DNA from: Iris pallida
Lineage: Eukaryota > Streptophyta > Magnoliopsida > Asparagales > Iridaceae
Direction of reading: 5' to 3'
Length of the DNA: 64,000 nt
Assembly: GCA_029216955.1 (NCBI GenBank)
Contig: JANAVB010023996.1
Coordinates: forward strand, 13,853,660-13,917,659
Made by a program: the position numbers and the translations under genes
Notes under the pieces: generated by a model
The model's database searches: none
Told to the model about the DNA's origin: nothing
What the model saw: only the letters and a program-made list of their open reading frames with translations
Shown here: one piece after another, positions 36,812 to 48,727 of the stretch
How positions within the stretch are numbered: position 1 is the stretch's first letter
How the letters are laid out: each line of letters opens with the position of its first letter

Positions 36812-38352
36812 TCTATAGATGCATGGGCATAGCTAAGCCAGTCCATCCCCAATATGATATCATAACCGGGGAGTGGTATCACAAAGAATCGTCCCCTGAA
36901 CTCTCTCCCGGCTATAAAAATAAAACATCTATAGATAGCTCTAATAGGCACTGGTCCTTCTCCTGTCATTACTCTACTAATCTCTGCAGTAGGTGTAGCT
37001 ACAGGATGGTGTTTATACATAAACTCTAATGATAGAAAGCTATGAGATGCACCAGAATCAAACAAGCATAGAGCTAGAAAAGTATGCAAATAAACATGAC
37101 CTGTGATGACGTCAGCTAAGTAATCTGGCTCCGAAACCTGCTCCGGCTCTGGCTCAAGAGCTAGACTATAAACCTTTCCCTGAGGTCCCTTATGTTGCTG
37201 CAAATGCTGCCCAAACCTCTGCTGCTGAGTCGGAAGCGGTCCTCTAGGTCCCTTGGCTGCTGGGCAGTCCCGAATCTGATGGGTGGCAGACCCATAAACT
37301 AAGCACTGCTTCAACCTCTTCCTGCAGATGGAGTTGTCATGCCCTGGTCTTCCGCAGAAAGAACATATAGCTCCCCTCTGCTGCTGATGTCGGGGTCCTG
37401 GGCCTCTAACTGGCGGGGTCGGGTGATGTGATATAGGTGGACAGTAAGTCTGCTGGGGCGGCGTCGGTGCTCTCTGCTGGAAAGCCTGACGCTTGGACGG
37501 TCCCTCATGATATACAGAAGTCGGCCTCTTGCTAGACAGAAGACGCTCCTCAATGCTCCAGGACAACTCTAGGCTCTGGTAATAGTCAGTCGTACCGTTC
37601 GCCACTATAAGAATGCAAATGTCTGGAACTAGACCATGGCAAAACCTACGGGTTATCTCCTCTGGATCTGCAACCAGACTAGGAGCAAAACGGCTCAGGC
37701 GACTAAACTCTGCCGCATACTCATCAACAGAACGGTTCCCCTACTGGATGTTCTGGAATCGTAGCCCCATGGCTACTCTAGCAGTGGTCGAGAAGAATTT
37801 CTTCTTGAACTGGGTCTTGAACTGATCCCAAGTGGCCCTCCCTCTCGCAAACAACGGTTCATTCCAGAACCAGACTCCTGCCAAGTCTATCAGCAGAAAT
37901 CCCGCTGCCTCGACCTGGAGGTCATCCGGCATCCTAACTCCAAGGAGCTTCCTCTCTACCGAGTCTAGCCAGTCATCTGCTACTACTATACCCTCAGTCC
38001 CTGAGAACTTCTTGGGATGCAGACCCATGAAGTCCTTGATCATCCCCGCTCTCTGCCGTGGCTCTACAGGTGGTGGGACCATGGGACGTTCCTCAGAACG
38101 CTCCATGCTCTGGCGGAGTAGGGTAGTCTGCTCCTGATGGGTTGTTAGGAACCCCTAAATCAGAGTGAGCAGCTGGTTCCCGTCGAGTGTGATGGATGCC
38201 TGGGTAGGTATAGTGATAGGGGGTGGTGGAAGTATTGGGTCCTGCTGGGCCTGTGATGTGGAAGGTGGTGGAGGTATCTGGGTTGGTGGATTTGTGGAGT
38301 GGGGGAATGTGGTAGATGGAGGGAGCATTCCTCTAGATGTTCTAAGCGTCAT
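36812..38352 (-). pseudogene. gag: E5 gag and aspartic protease
   Basis: One minus-strand frame runs from ATG at 38352 to the N2 junction. A proline-rich N-terminus leads to the gag core (about 38050-37660: MIKDFMGLHPKKFSGTE, DDWLDSVERKLL, and SVDEYAAEFSRLSRFAPS). A basic, Q/P-rich linker follows. The first zinc knuckle, CSFCGRPGHDNSIC, is intact; the second, CLVYGSATHQIRDC, has tyrosine for its second cysteine. The protease has LFDSGASHSFLS near 37055 and GYDIILGMDWLS near 36850. Two in-frame TAG codons (38155-38157 and 37741-37743) break it; the latter follows NIQ and fits a CAG-to-TAG change. N2 removes everything downstream. Apparent coding beyond 36812 is N2 LTR sequence. Confidence 0.92.
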
Positions 38353-38388
38353 TCCTAATGTTGTCTAATCACCTTAAGTTCTTAAGTG

Positions 38389-38404
38389 CAGGCATGCTTG
38401 GTAC
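38389..38404 (-). other. E5 leader motif GTAC-N7-GCCTG
   Basis: In element sense GTACCAAGCATGCCTG begins 55 bases after the 5' LTR end. Comparable motifs occur in E1, E4, N1 and N2 at 50-74 bases. Confidence 0.55.
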
Positions 38405-38431
38405 AATAACGTAACCAAACAATTTAGTCTC

Positions 38432-38449
38432 GACCTGTATGGGCCACCA
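38432..38449 (-). other. Primer-binding-like block of E5
   Basis: The minus strand reads TGGTGGCCCATACAGGTC, 9 bases after the LTR terminus at 38459. It is identical to the N2 block except for one base. Confidence 0.65.
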
Positions 38450-40349
38450 TTAAAAACATGTCACGACCCGCTACCCAAATTGTTGGGCCGGGCCGAGTCA
38501 TGTCTAGCCTGCATTTGGGATAAAACGCAGTAAGCTGTTCTAGAGATAACAAGATAAGACTAAATGTGCTAACAGTTCTATAAGTGAATAAAAGTCATAA
38601 ATGCTCCAAACAGAAAAGTCGTCTCATATAGTAAAATGTCCATGTACAAGTCTGAAATGTAAAACTGGATACATGTCCAGTTACAAAACACGTAGTCTAA
38701 TACATGACTACACTAAATATCCTAAGCAGCTATACAAACTAGACGAGTTTCCCCGCAGGAACATCCTCGTAAAGCAAAGCCGGGTCCTCGGCAGTATCTC
38801 CATAATACGACTCGCAGAGTAACTCCTCCTCAGTAAGGATACCTACAACGTTATCCTGTCAGGACGGGAGCAAGTACTGAAACTAACAAACTAGCATATG
38901 AAACATGGAAATAAACATAAGAGGAAATAACTGGAAACATGGCATCATATAGTCTATCATGGCAAAGATACATATGTCATAAAGACAGATATATATGTAA
39001 TGTTTAAAACTGTAGCAGGTACGTGATCGTCAATAGGTGTACAATGTACTGTGGTACATGTAAATAAAATATACATACGTACAAGTTAACAAGCATAGGT
39101 GTACATCCGTACAGAAATGCGAGATAATGGCCTGCGGCAAGGTATGCATATAAAATGCGACCTCGCTCGCTACCATAGGGGGGCATGATCATGTACTCAA
39201 CTGTCAGTTTCCCCATAACCCATATTCTAATCATGTGAGAGATACATAAAGACTGTTCTAAGCATGGTAGTAATGGAAAGTACAACATGTGATATTTTAA
39301 CTTGCTACCCCAAGGTTCAGCATTTAACATGGTTGGATTTACAGTTCATTTATGTAACAGTATATAAAGTTTGTAGAAAGTACTTGCCTCTAGCAAAGCA
39401 AAGCAAAGCAAGCTGCGATAAAAGTGCTATATATGTCTGGTAACTCGTCACTGTAGAAATAAATACATAAACTTAGTTTTTACACTAAGCTAAAATACTA
39501 TGACACTAATTGGTGCAATACGACTTGTGACTGGGTACCTAGCCAAAATGATGACTTTAGCATAGGAGACCAGTGTGGGGTGACACACTACTATAACTAA
39601 CATTCTAGGGTCTTTACACTAGTGAGGGGTGAGGTTCAATACGGCTAAAACTCAAAATAGCACAAAAGTTGCAAGTCATAATTATTTAATAAATAAATCA
39701 AATAGATATTGTGTTCCAACAATTTTTGAGATAGACAAAAAGCTTAATTTTATATAGAATAAAGTACCATAATAATCTTTGTTAATTATAGAAATTTATT
39801 ATAATTTTTCTGGAATTTATTAACCAGTACAAGTATTTTATAAAAATCAGTTTTCCTAAGTATACAGAAAATGAGTTCTGGTTTCATATACCAAAATAGT
39901 GGCAAAACTGTAAATTAAATACTATAAAAATTATACTAATTTAGCTAAATTAACATAGTATCTAAATACTATTTTTCCAGAATTTTAACAGCAATTAAAG
40001 TATTTTTAGAAATTCAAAAACAGCATTGCACACAATTGAAATTAAATAATTAATTATCTGCGTATTTTGTCCATGTATATAATTTGAACCAAAGTTCAAA
40101 TACAGGACCCAAGGCCATGAATCAAGTCCAATATGACTTGTACAGGTCTTGAATGTGTGAAAACACATTTGGGTCCAAAAACCCATGCTTGGCTTGGACA
40201 CCAAATGGTTGCAGTAATTTAAATACACCCAAAAATACAAAGTGGTAAAAGTGCAAAATAAATATTAATATTTTAATAAAGTAAAATTATACATAGTAGT
40301 CCTAAAACTATGACAAGTATATTTACTTAATAATAATTTACACTAGGTA

Positions 40350-40615
40350 GAGTGAAATACATATACAAAATGTATATCTACAATATTTATATATACATAT
40401 AAATATATAGATATTTACATAAGGGATATATACATACATATGTAAAACAATACATATATATATAAGAAAATACTTAAATATAAAATATATATATATACAA
40501 ATATTGTATACATATATATATATAATAGTATATATACAATAATATATATATACACATGAACATATTTACATATATACATATATATACATAAATACATATA
40601 TTTTTTTTTACATAA

Positions 40616-40669
<54 letters not shown>

Positions 40670-40748
40670 TTATATAATATAATAAAGTACTAAATATAAA
40701 ATATATATATATATATATAAATACTGCATATATACAATATATATAATA

Positions 40749-40791
<43 letters not shown>

Positions 40792-40830
40792 CATGTATAC
40801 ATATATATATAAATATATATATATAAATAA
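40350..40830. repeat. TA-rich microsatellite zone, E5 5' LTR
   Basis: Contains long pure TA runs at about 40619-40668 and 40750-40786, among TACATA and TATACA words. Confidence 0.88.
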
Positions 40831-41017
40831 TAAAAAAAAGGAAAAAGAAAAAGAAACAACAGCACAGAAGAAAGGGGGATTCGAACTCGGGCCACTGAGC
40901 CGAGTTCTTAGACTCGGTCGGGCTAGCCAGGGGGTCAGCCCGCTCGTGTGTTAGAGTTAGGATTCTGTTTATTTTATTTAGGTTTAAGTTAGATTATAAC
41001 AGTAGCCCGAAATATCA

Positions 41018-41047
41018 CTCTGTGTCCAGACAGTTTGGGACACAGAG
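41018..41047. other. Perfect 10-bp hairpin in E5 LTR
   Basis: CTCTGTGTCC, a 10-base loop, then GGACACAGAG. The same stem is kept at 22369-22398 in the other LTR. In element sense it lies several hundred bases downstream of the TATA box, so it would fold in the transcript leader. A shorter TGTGTC/GACACA stem lies in the N1 LTR near 1996-2013. Confidence 0.65.
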
Positions 41048-41444
41048 TCTACGTGTCCGTGCTATGCACGACACGTACGAGCATCGATCTACGTATCCAA
41101 GCACTGGACTAGGGTCCCCGTGTCCTGGCGAACCACATACGTGGATTCGAGACACGTATGACACGATTCAGTGCTGCAACTTACATGTCCGGTGATTGGG
41201 GAGGGTTTCAAAGGCCGTGGACGGCGGAGGAGTGGTCGGGGCGGTGGCACTCGGGTGGCGCTGGGCTCCACTCGTCGGGGCGAACACATCGGCGGTGGTT
41301 GGGGACGGTGACAGTCGTCGTAGGGGCTACAATGGGTAGATGGCCGGAGTTAGGGTTTGGGGCTTAGGGTTTGGGGAAGAACGGGGCTGTGGTCGACGGT
41401 GGTTAGGTCGTAGTGGTGGTGGTCGACTGAGGGGAGTGAGGGTG

Positions 41445-41453
41445 TTTATATAG
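41445..41453 (-). promoter_or_regulatory. TATA box of E5 5' LTR
   Basis: CTATATAAA on the minus strand, about 490 bases into the LTR. The same nine-base box occurs in the N1 LTRs. Confidence 0.6.
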
Positions 41454-41947
41454 GGGGGTCGAGTCGGTCGGGGGGGCGTGCGCTGGCCGGAAATGGCGGG
41501 GGCAGTCGCGCTGGCGGTCGTCGGGCAGTCGGGTCGTCGGCGGTGGGTAGATTAGGATTTAGCGTTTAGGTCCCCCCTAGTTTAGGTTATTACACAATGG
41601 TCCTAACAGTTACTAAATATAAATACAAAATTTGCATTCCATATTTAAAAACAATTAATTAATTACAAAATGCATTTATAATAATTCTAATTATTACAAA
41701 CTATAATTAAAATAATTTAATAAATTACAAAACTATATTAAAACAATTCTAATTATTACAAAATGATATTAAAACTTTTAATTAATTATAAAATGATATT
41801 TTTGTATTTAAAACTTATTTAAAATTCATTTAAAAATTCTAAAAAAATTCCTAAAAATCATAATAAATATTTTTAAGGCTAAATATGACATTAATAATTA
41901 ATTAACACTAGTTAAATAAATTTTAAAAAATAGGGGCCCACAAGAAG

Positions 41948-42778
41948 CTCTTGAACGTGCTATAGCAACTTGGTCAGGAGATTATGATCATTAGTGGTTC
42001 TAGAGGAATGCTTTTCAGCTCTTTTTATAGAGTTTTAAGATTTTTTTAGATATTTACACTGATTGGCGCACAATACAATTGGCGCACCATCACTCATTTG
42101 CGCGAACGATTGGCTTAACTGCATGTGACACATAACATTCTGTGATAGGATGCGCTTGGTCGTGAGCAGTACTGCATGCATATTCTTCGAGATTAGTGGT
42201 ATATGTACCACGTCATCCAACTGCTTCTGGATAATAGTAGATTAATTGGCGCCAATTGATGAATGGCGTATGCTGTTGTTAGGCGCCATTTGTGAAAAAG
42301 TGCTAGACATCTTGAAACTATTTGATTCCTTCGCGCTAACCATGCATGGCGCAAAGTAAATGACAAATTGTAATGATGATTATGATATATCCTTCTCGAG
42401 CACCGCGCACTCAGGATTTGAGATCTTCTTCATTAAACGTGCTGTCAGTCATAATGACAAACGTTTGGCTTCCCAAGGAAGCTGGCCACGTGGCCTCCAG
42501 CGCCATATAATGTTCAGCGCTATCTGATACAGTGCGCCATCTGACCCTATGTACCATTTGATAAGTACAGCCTGGCTCTATCTGTTAATGGCGTATTTGC
42601 AATGTTTGATATATTTTATGCTTCTACAAGACCCCCTTCAAAGTTTTCAAATTTGAATTTTTTTGAAATTTGAAATACTTTGAATAAGAAGCATCCTTGC
42701 GCTTTTGACGCACCATAGAATCTTAACCGACTTGGATTTCACGCACAATTTGCGTAGCTATTACGCATAGGCTTTGGC
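41948..42778. other. Region upstream of the PMD pseudogene
   Basis: No gene is seen. The first ~150 bases continue the short interrupted frame broken by E5 at 19877. The words GGCGCA and GGCGCC recur between 42060 and 42560. A perfect 12-bp palindrome GGCCACGTGGCC (42484-42495) holds a G-box core. ACCGAC, a DRE-type core, is at 42726-42731. These are candidate promoter sites for the gene starting at 42886. Confidence 0.5.
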
Positions 42779-42786
42779 TATAAATA
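42779..42786 (+). promoter_or_regulatory. TATA box of the PMD pseudogene
   Basis: TATAAATA, followed by a C/T-rich 5' leader and an ATG in good context about 107 bases later. Confidence 0.6.
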
Positions 42787-43327
42787 TCATTGAGAAGAGA
42801 GAAAGCTTTTTACTTGATATTTTTTCTCTCAATCTCTCCTCGTCTTCTCGCTTTCTCGCTCTTCCAAGTTCTCCGAGCATCGACAATGGCACTAAGGAGA
42901 TCCACCATGGACAAAGGCAAGGGAGTCGCCGGAGCTCCGTCACGCTCGTCATCGCTGAGGGTGCCACAGTACGTGCCACCATCGGTGAGAGCCGAGGAAG
43001 CGAACCCCGCTCTCGAAGATGATTGCTTAGTTGGAGAAGATAAACAATGCACTTAGCGCTAGTTGATGACAATGCCAACTAAAAGCCAGCGTCGACCGCC
43101 TCTTTCAGAGTGTTGGTTGGCGCTGCACAATTTTCCAAATAACGCCACCTCTTTCAGAGTGTTGGCTAAAAACATATCGTGCACCCTTTGTTTATACAAA
43201 GTGCACTGGGTGCCATGTATCAAAATGTTGCATACATAAAAATAATAACTGTCATAACACATGCACAAATTTAAAAATTTCCATGCTACATGCACAATTG
43301 GGGAACCAACATACTTCATGCACAAAG

Positions 43328-43520
43328 AATGAGAAGACTGTCATAATGCATGTACCAGCTAGAAGACTGTCATGTTGTATGCACTATTTAGGGAATTTCC
43401 ATATCGTATGCGCCATTTAGAGATTGTCATACTGCATGCACAATTTAGGGAATTGCCATACTGTATGCGTCATTTAGAGACTGTCATAATGCATACGCAA
43501 TTTAGAGACTGTCATGTCGC
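43328..43520 (+). repeat. ~30-bp tandem repeat in PMD intron 1
   Basis: About six or seven diverged units of the form GACTGTCATAATGCATGCAC followed by AATTTAGAGA or AATTTAGGGA. Related but less regular sequence extends back to about 43090. It is non-coding. Confidence 0.75.
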
Positions 43521-46500
43521 GCAGAGTTAAAATCACTTCGATAATTTTTGTAAAACTAATCTTTCATGATTTTAACTTTTGTTTCTTGTTTTGTAGTTGA
43601 TCTCAGGGAAAACCCTCATGTGGAGATATTGGCTTCTGCTTTCTGAGTATCAGAATACCAAGAAGATCTATCTCATGTACCCTTCCCGCAGTATGACCTT
43701 CCTGTTACCAGGAGAGCTCTGCTAGAGTCCCAAGATGAAAAGACTCTACTATGTCTGATGAATGGTGAACCCTTCTTAAGTATAGATCAAGTTCACCATA
43801 AAAAACCAGCCTTCTTGTTTGGAGAAGCCATTGAAAAAGCCTCACAGCCTAAGTCGAAACGATCAGAGTGGAGATAGATTAGTATATCTCACATGCATGA
43901 CGAAACATTTATCTCTATCCCGATACGCCCATACCGGCTACCCTCGGAAAATGTCATAGGATCTGACTCCATTCCAACAGGCTAGGGTTGGAAATATGCC
44001 ACAAATTAGGGCCCCAGACGAGGGACATATTCTTCAGTTCATCAGAGAAGCATAACACACATTTGAGAGGCTTGAAACCACGTTCTGTGCCGACCAAGGA
44101 TTCGTCTTTGATGATTCCAGTCAGAATATCCTTCTTTGCAAACACCTTTATTGGCAGGAGGAGCAAATCCTGCTTCGAATATGCGGCTGACGGGTTGATG
44201 AATCCAGGCATCAAACGCTGGAACCGACTTTCAATCTGGGCTCTAAACAACTTTAAAGACAAGATGCTTGAATTGGAACTTTATGAACACGTCTTGACCA
44301 CTTCTTGTGGCATCCGCACCAATTCCAATATGTTTTTAGCCTTGGTGGAGAGGTACAACAATAGGATAGGTACCTTTGTGACTCCTCGTACAGAGATAGG
44401 CCTCGCCCTTCATGAGATGCAATATATTTTGTATCTGCCAATGGGTGACATTCCCTATGAAGAATATGTGCCAACTCTAGACAAAGCGAACCCGTAAATG
44501 GTGGCAGTCTTTGAAGTGTTGTTATGTCATTTCATGATTTGCACTCTTTTGTACAAGAGCAAAGCAAATTGGACGTGCTACTTGTCCAAATTGTTAGTGT
44601 ATCTAATCCTGGACCATGTCCCGGAAAGTAAGGTGCAAGAACACTTAGACTGCGAGCCCCGCTTCTTCGAACCACTCAGCAGTGGTACTACCGAGAGACT
44701 GATAGAAGAGTCAAGGCATGTTGATCATGAGCTTACAGAAGATTGGCGTAATTTTGTCGCTGGTACTCCTATCGAGACTTATATAAGACAGGATGGTATA
44801 ACCATGTCTTGAAAAGCTACTTTGGCAGGCTTCCTCTCTCTTTGTCTGCGACTGTTCATGGTTCCTAGAGCCAGTATCGTCGACCGAATCCATCGAGGCG
44901 TACTATTCACCGTTGTGCGTTTAGTATTTGGGTACAATATGGATATTCTTTCTATGATGACTTGTCGGCTGAATGCATGTCTTCGTGCATTTACAAACAC
45001 CATGATAGAGAATCCCAACACTCGAGACGAGTTTCCTCATACTGAGATGCTATATACTTATTTATTTGGCTGCTTACTACTACATCATCCCACTTTGATG
45101 GATCTAACTCTCGGTGCTACAAGAGGAGATTTTATCGGTCGTTATGCCACGTCTCGATGGAAAGTGAATTCTCTTTTTGATTGTAGAAAGGCATTGAACA
45201 TTGGCTCTGAGTGGAGGTTCTTCAGCATTGCCCCTCCTTCCAGCTATGAGAATTTTCCACCTCTCCTCATGGACTTAAAGCCTATGGCTACTCGTGCACC
45301 TCCAGCAGCTTTCATGTGGTTGAAAATGATCAGACCTTCTCACCTTGTATATCGGTTCGAGAGTGAGTGTTTTCTGGAATCATATCTGCCTAGCCGATTT
45401 GCTCGCCAATGCGGCTACGACCAGATGCACGTTGGAAATGAACCACCTGCCTGAAAGCTTTCAGATATTTGATCGATGGTGCTAGAGGATGGAGGTATTA
45501 TAGTATAAGGGGCACTAAAGCTACGTTTACTATGCCTTATCCTACCTGTGAAGCGGGCCCGCGTATGTTGCATACATACATGAATTTCTATACCTCAGCC
45601 AACTGTAAGTTACAGAGGCTGAAAAGAATGTTCCTGCTGACGAACCTCTAGAAGCTACACTTGTCGGTTTCCCTGATGAAGTGGATGGTGCGCTGCATGT
45701 CATTCTCAAGAAGCGGAAAGCGAAATCTCCGGTAAAGGGGACTAGCAAGAAACAGAAAACTGGGGACTCATCTACCCAATCTGCCCCAGATGAGCCTCAT
45801 TCTCCTACCAAAGTTTAGGAAAAGAAAAAGAAAGAAGCAATAATTATTGAAAAGCCTGTGGCGAGGATGAGGCTTCAATTACGACAACTAGAAGAGGGAC
45901 TTTTCTCTGGAGGAACATCTTCCTTCAAGGGAACAACCCCATCTCTTATCCAGAAGGGAAGTAGAATTTCCATTGAAGAAACCAATAGAGAGCCGATTGT
46001 GCATGATGAACCTTCCGGAACTGAGTGATCACCTCTACTGCCGCTTAAGCGCAAAGTAAGGAGGAAATTATTGGCAACAAGAGTTGAGAAGGAGAAAACT
46101 GTAGTCTCTCCTATTTTATCATCACCGAGGCAGTCTTCTGATCATCCAGAACCCTTATTGCCGTCACAAGATCCACTGTCTCCAAAAGGTGATACCTTTA
46201 CTCTTTCAATCCACCAGGAGTTATTAAATATTAACCCTTTGGCCATTTGTATTGATATTTCTTCATCTCCAGAACCTCCACCAACCAGTGCTCCAGCTCC
46301 AGTTGCTACAACGGACACTCCTCCAGTTATTGTTTCAGAACCAGTAGTAGTAGGGTTCACCATTCCCTTGTCTGTAACACGTTGACGGCGTTTGCTTCAG
46401 CGAACTTAATATCACCAACAGCCACTGATGACGTTCCAAAGGTTAGGGTTACCGAAGAAACGTTAACTTAGAAAGATGTTATCCCAGAAGTTCCAGCTCC

Positions 46501-46699
46501 CTTAATAATCCAATCTTACATAGCTCCTATCTTGAACGAGGTTCCATCCCGAGAAAATGAGGAGATGATAGAAGCTTTATAGGATTGTGATTATGGCGAT
46601 GAAGGGATTGAGGAGGACCCTGTTGATGCAGCTTTCGATCTTGAAGTGGCCCAAGGGACTCAAGATTTGGTGGCCAAAGATGGCCAGATTGGTATTGAG

Positions 46700-46990
46700 G
46701 GTGGTAAGCACCCTGTTAGAGATGAGGGTGACCAGAGCCCTAATAATGATGATCAGAACCTCGATGAAACACAAGGCGATGAGAATTCTGATGCTGAAGC
46801 TGAGGGCAATGGAAGCCTCGATGATGATAAGGGTGATAAAGACTTTGTGGAAGGTCTTGATGACCCTGGGGTGATGAGAACCCTGATGATGACGAGGAAG
46901 GTGATGAAGACCTTGCTAAGGGTCTTAAAGGTGTTGGGGGTGATGAAAACCCTGATATTGAAGCTGAGGGGATTAAAACCCCTATTGAGC
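46700..46990 (+). repeat. Acidic coding repeat in the PMD pseudogene
   Basis: Repeats of GATGAGAACCCTGATG-type DNA encode Asp/Glu/Gly/Asn runs (DENPD, DEDLAKGL). A one-base change near 46867 shifts the frame between repeats, which explains two overlapping open frames here. Confidence 0.6.
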
Positions 46991-47187
46991 AAGTTTTTGA
47001 AACAGAGAGGGAAGAGGAGGCAGCCCCGGAGGCTACACTGAATCAGGGGTTGGAAGTAGCCATTTTATGTCAGGAGGCTCGGAAGCAGGAAGTAGACAAG
47101 CGGTCATATTCACTTCTACAATGGAGAGGCTCGTTACAGAATGAGATACCACACCTCGTGAGACTCCATATAGGCCACCTGGTCTAG

Positions 47188-47265
47188 GTAAATTTTGAAT
47201 TATGTTTACCTTTGCTTCTTTATCTGATGCTGTGTGATATAATAATTTTTTACTTTGAATTGTAG
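47188..47265 (+). other. 78-bp spliceosomal intron
   Basis: The donor is CTAG|GTAAAT and the acceptor TTGTAG|TGG, with a T-rich body. Splicing joins YRPPGL to VEHIWAIVEV in one frame and removes a stop. The presence of an intron shows the sequence did not arrive as a processed cDNA. Confidence 0.75.
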
Positions 47266-48224
47266 TGGAACATATATGGGCAATAGTCGAAGTCCCACTG
47301 GCTTCCACCGCCTTTAGTCTCAGCTCAACCATGTCACTTTTGGATGTAGGGACCCATGCCATAGAAGGAAGCTCCTCAGGGACGCCTGCACCAAAATCCC
47401 CGGGTGCACAAGTTGCTGTTCCTCCTTTTTTTACAAAATAAGGAATTCATGCTGAGGTAGCAATGCCTGGTATCTCGACAGTGACAAACAACCTCATCTG
47501 TACTTATACGGATGCCTTCTTCACCACTTTGTGGTCTTTGGTTCAATTGGCCTTGGACAAGAATTATACTTGCCATTCTGTAAGGAAGTCTTCACAGTTT
47601 CCAATGGACTCCATACGCAATTTCGGAGATAATGAAAGGGCAAGTGCCCTGGAGCGAATCGTAGCAGAGCTTGAGGAACCCATCCAGTCCTACCAGGCTC
47701 TAACCAGAGGGAACATAAATAGGCTGGTGGATGCCGAATGCGAAACCATCGCTCAAGAGTATGAAGAACGACAAGCTGTATTGAACAATTCTATGCTCAT
47801 GTTCTCAATACAATCAGGAGATGTAGAATCTGGTATTGCTGAGGCCGCTTCTTCCATTAAACTTTACAAGGCCGAAAAAGCCAAAAAGGACGAAGAAGTA
47901 TCTGAAGGCCAAGCACGCATTCAAGAATTAGAAGCTGAGCTAGCCCGGACCCATGCTTCGGTTGCAGCAGCTAAGAGGCACCATGAGGAGATTATCAAAT
48001 TGCACCAATTTGCCTCAAGTCTGTTGGATGGTCTGCTCAAGCAAATAGATGATCTCCTCCGAGCCCGAGATGCAGAAATGGCACGTCACATCTCGTTGAT
48101 GCAACCCTTACTCCCAGACTCTCGGAGGAACTGAGCTCGGGAAAGAGTGATTGCTACTAGGAGAGAGCGAGCTGAAGCTTTGAAGAGACAAATTCTCGAT
48201 CTCAGCACGCAACCTCCACAATGA

Positions 48225-48727
48225 AGTTATTTATTTAGAAAAGGATAATGGATGTAATAACTCCTTTTTGAAGTACTTTTTATCGCACTTTTGATAAATG
48301 TAATAACTTTTTGTGCTTGCATGATGAAATGAAGAATTGATAATCTTTTGTGGCTCTATTACTTATTATGTATCTGTTTGAGACACAAGTAATAAATCGG
48401 AATAGAAGTATGTTCAGAGGTACTGGACATGACATATTTTTCAAAAATAATAACACTTATTATATCTGTTCAGAGGTAATGTGGACATGACAGAATATAA
48501 TTTTGATACATTATTATTTCTGGGATGACATTATGACAAGTCGTTGATATAGACAGTAGAATTCAGAGATAATGTGGACGTGAATTCGTATATCGGTTGA
48601 TTATCCTTAAACCAACTGGGGCTCAAGAATAGGATGATGTTTGTGATAACGTTATGGGTTAATCTTTTGAGGATGTACCATAAGATCTTATTAAGACTCC
48701 ACTAGGAATTTTTAGGGACTTATTATC
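48225..48727. other. Flank between PMD pseudogene and E1
   Basis: No gene is seen. The word TTCAGAGGTAATGTGGACATGA recurs in diverged form near 48413, 48468 and 48560. AATAAA-like words suitable for polyadenylation are present (for example near 48388). The five bases before E1 are TTATC (48723-48727). Confidence 0.55.

Larger units (their letters stand above)
19878..41942 (-). mobile_element. E5, Ty3/gypsy chromovirus, minus strand, split by N2
   Basis: The LTRs are 19878-23273 (3') and 38459-41942 (5'). The 5-bp target duplication AGAAG flanks it at 19873-19877 and 41943-41947. Removing N2 (26372-36811) leaves about 11.6 kb in the order 5' LTR, primer block, gag-protease, RT-RNase H, integrase-chromodomain, polypurine tract, 3' LTR. 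Each coding part carries stops or frameshifts, so the copy is non-functional. The LTRs are closely similar by eye and differ most in their TA-rich microsatellites, which suggests a fairly recent insertion. It sits in E4-type sequence. Confidence 0.93.
38459..41942 (-). repeat. E5 5' LTR (3.48 kb)
   Basis: The plus strand starts TGTCACGACCC and ends GGGCCCACA, followed by the duplication AGAAG (41943-41947). It carries an intact minus-strand TATA CTATATAAA (41445-41453), a GC-rich island downstream of it, a 10-bp hairpin (41018-41047) and a long TA microsatellite zone. The tyrosine- and isoleucine-rich reading frames at 40415-40895 are translations of that microsatellite, not genes. Confidence 0.93.
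42886..48224 (+). pseudogene. Plant mobile domain (PMD) protein pseudogene with coiled-coil C-terminus
   Basis: Exon 1 starts at ATG 42886 (CGACAATGGC; a second well-placed ATG is at 42907) and encodes a short serine/basic N-terminus. A first intron probably ends at TTTTGTAG (43596); its donor is unclear. The body has PMD hallmarks: VLTTSCGIRTNSNMFLALVE through EMQYILYLPMGDIPYEEYVP (44280-44475), and LPSRFARQCGYDQ near 45390, matching the family's PHRVARQFGFDQ-type signature. A basic KKRK/KKQK tract (near 45710), a proline/serine-rich part and an acidic repeat region (about 46580-47000) follow. A well-formed intron lies at 47188-47265. The end (47640-48222) is a long coiled coil. Many in-frame stops (44495, 44810, 45452, 48132 and others) and frame changes show decay. 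PMD proteins are plant-specific, linked to silencing, and also occur inside transposons. Confidence is high for the family, moderate for the limits. Confidence 0.75.

Noticed and set aside
40415..40895. Tyr/Ile-rich frames resembling membrane proteins
   Set aside because: Direct translation of TA-rich microsatellite.
43328..43520. Regular repeats considered as a CRISPR array
   Set aside because: Units are diverged tandem repeats without unique spacers, in a plant nuclear intron.
46587..46874. Met-rich basic frame (MRTLMMTRKVMKTLL-like)
   Set aside because: Out-of-frame shadow of the acidic repeat in the PMD pseudogene.
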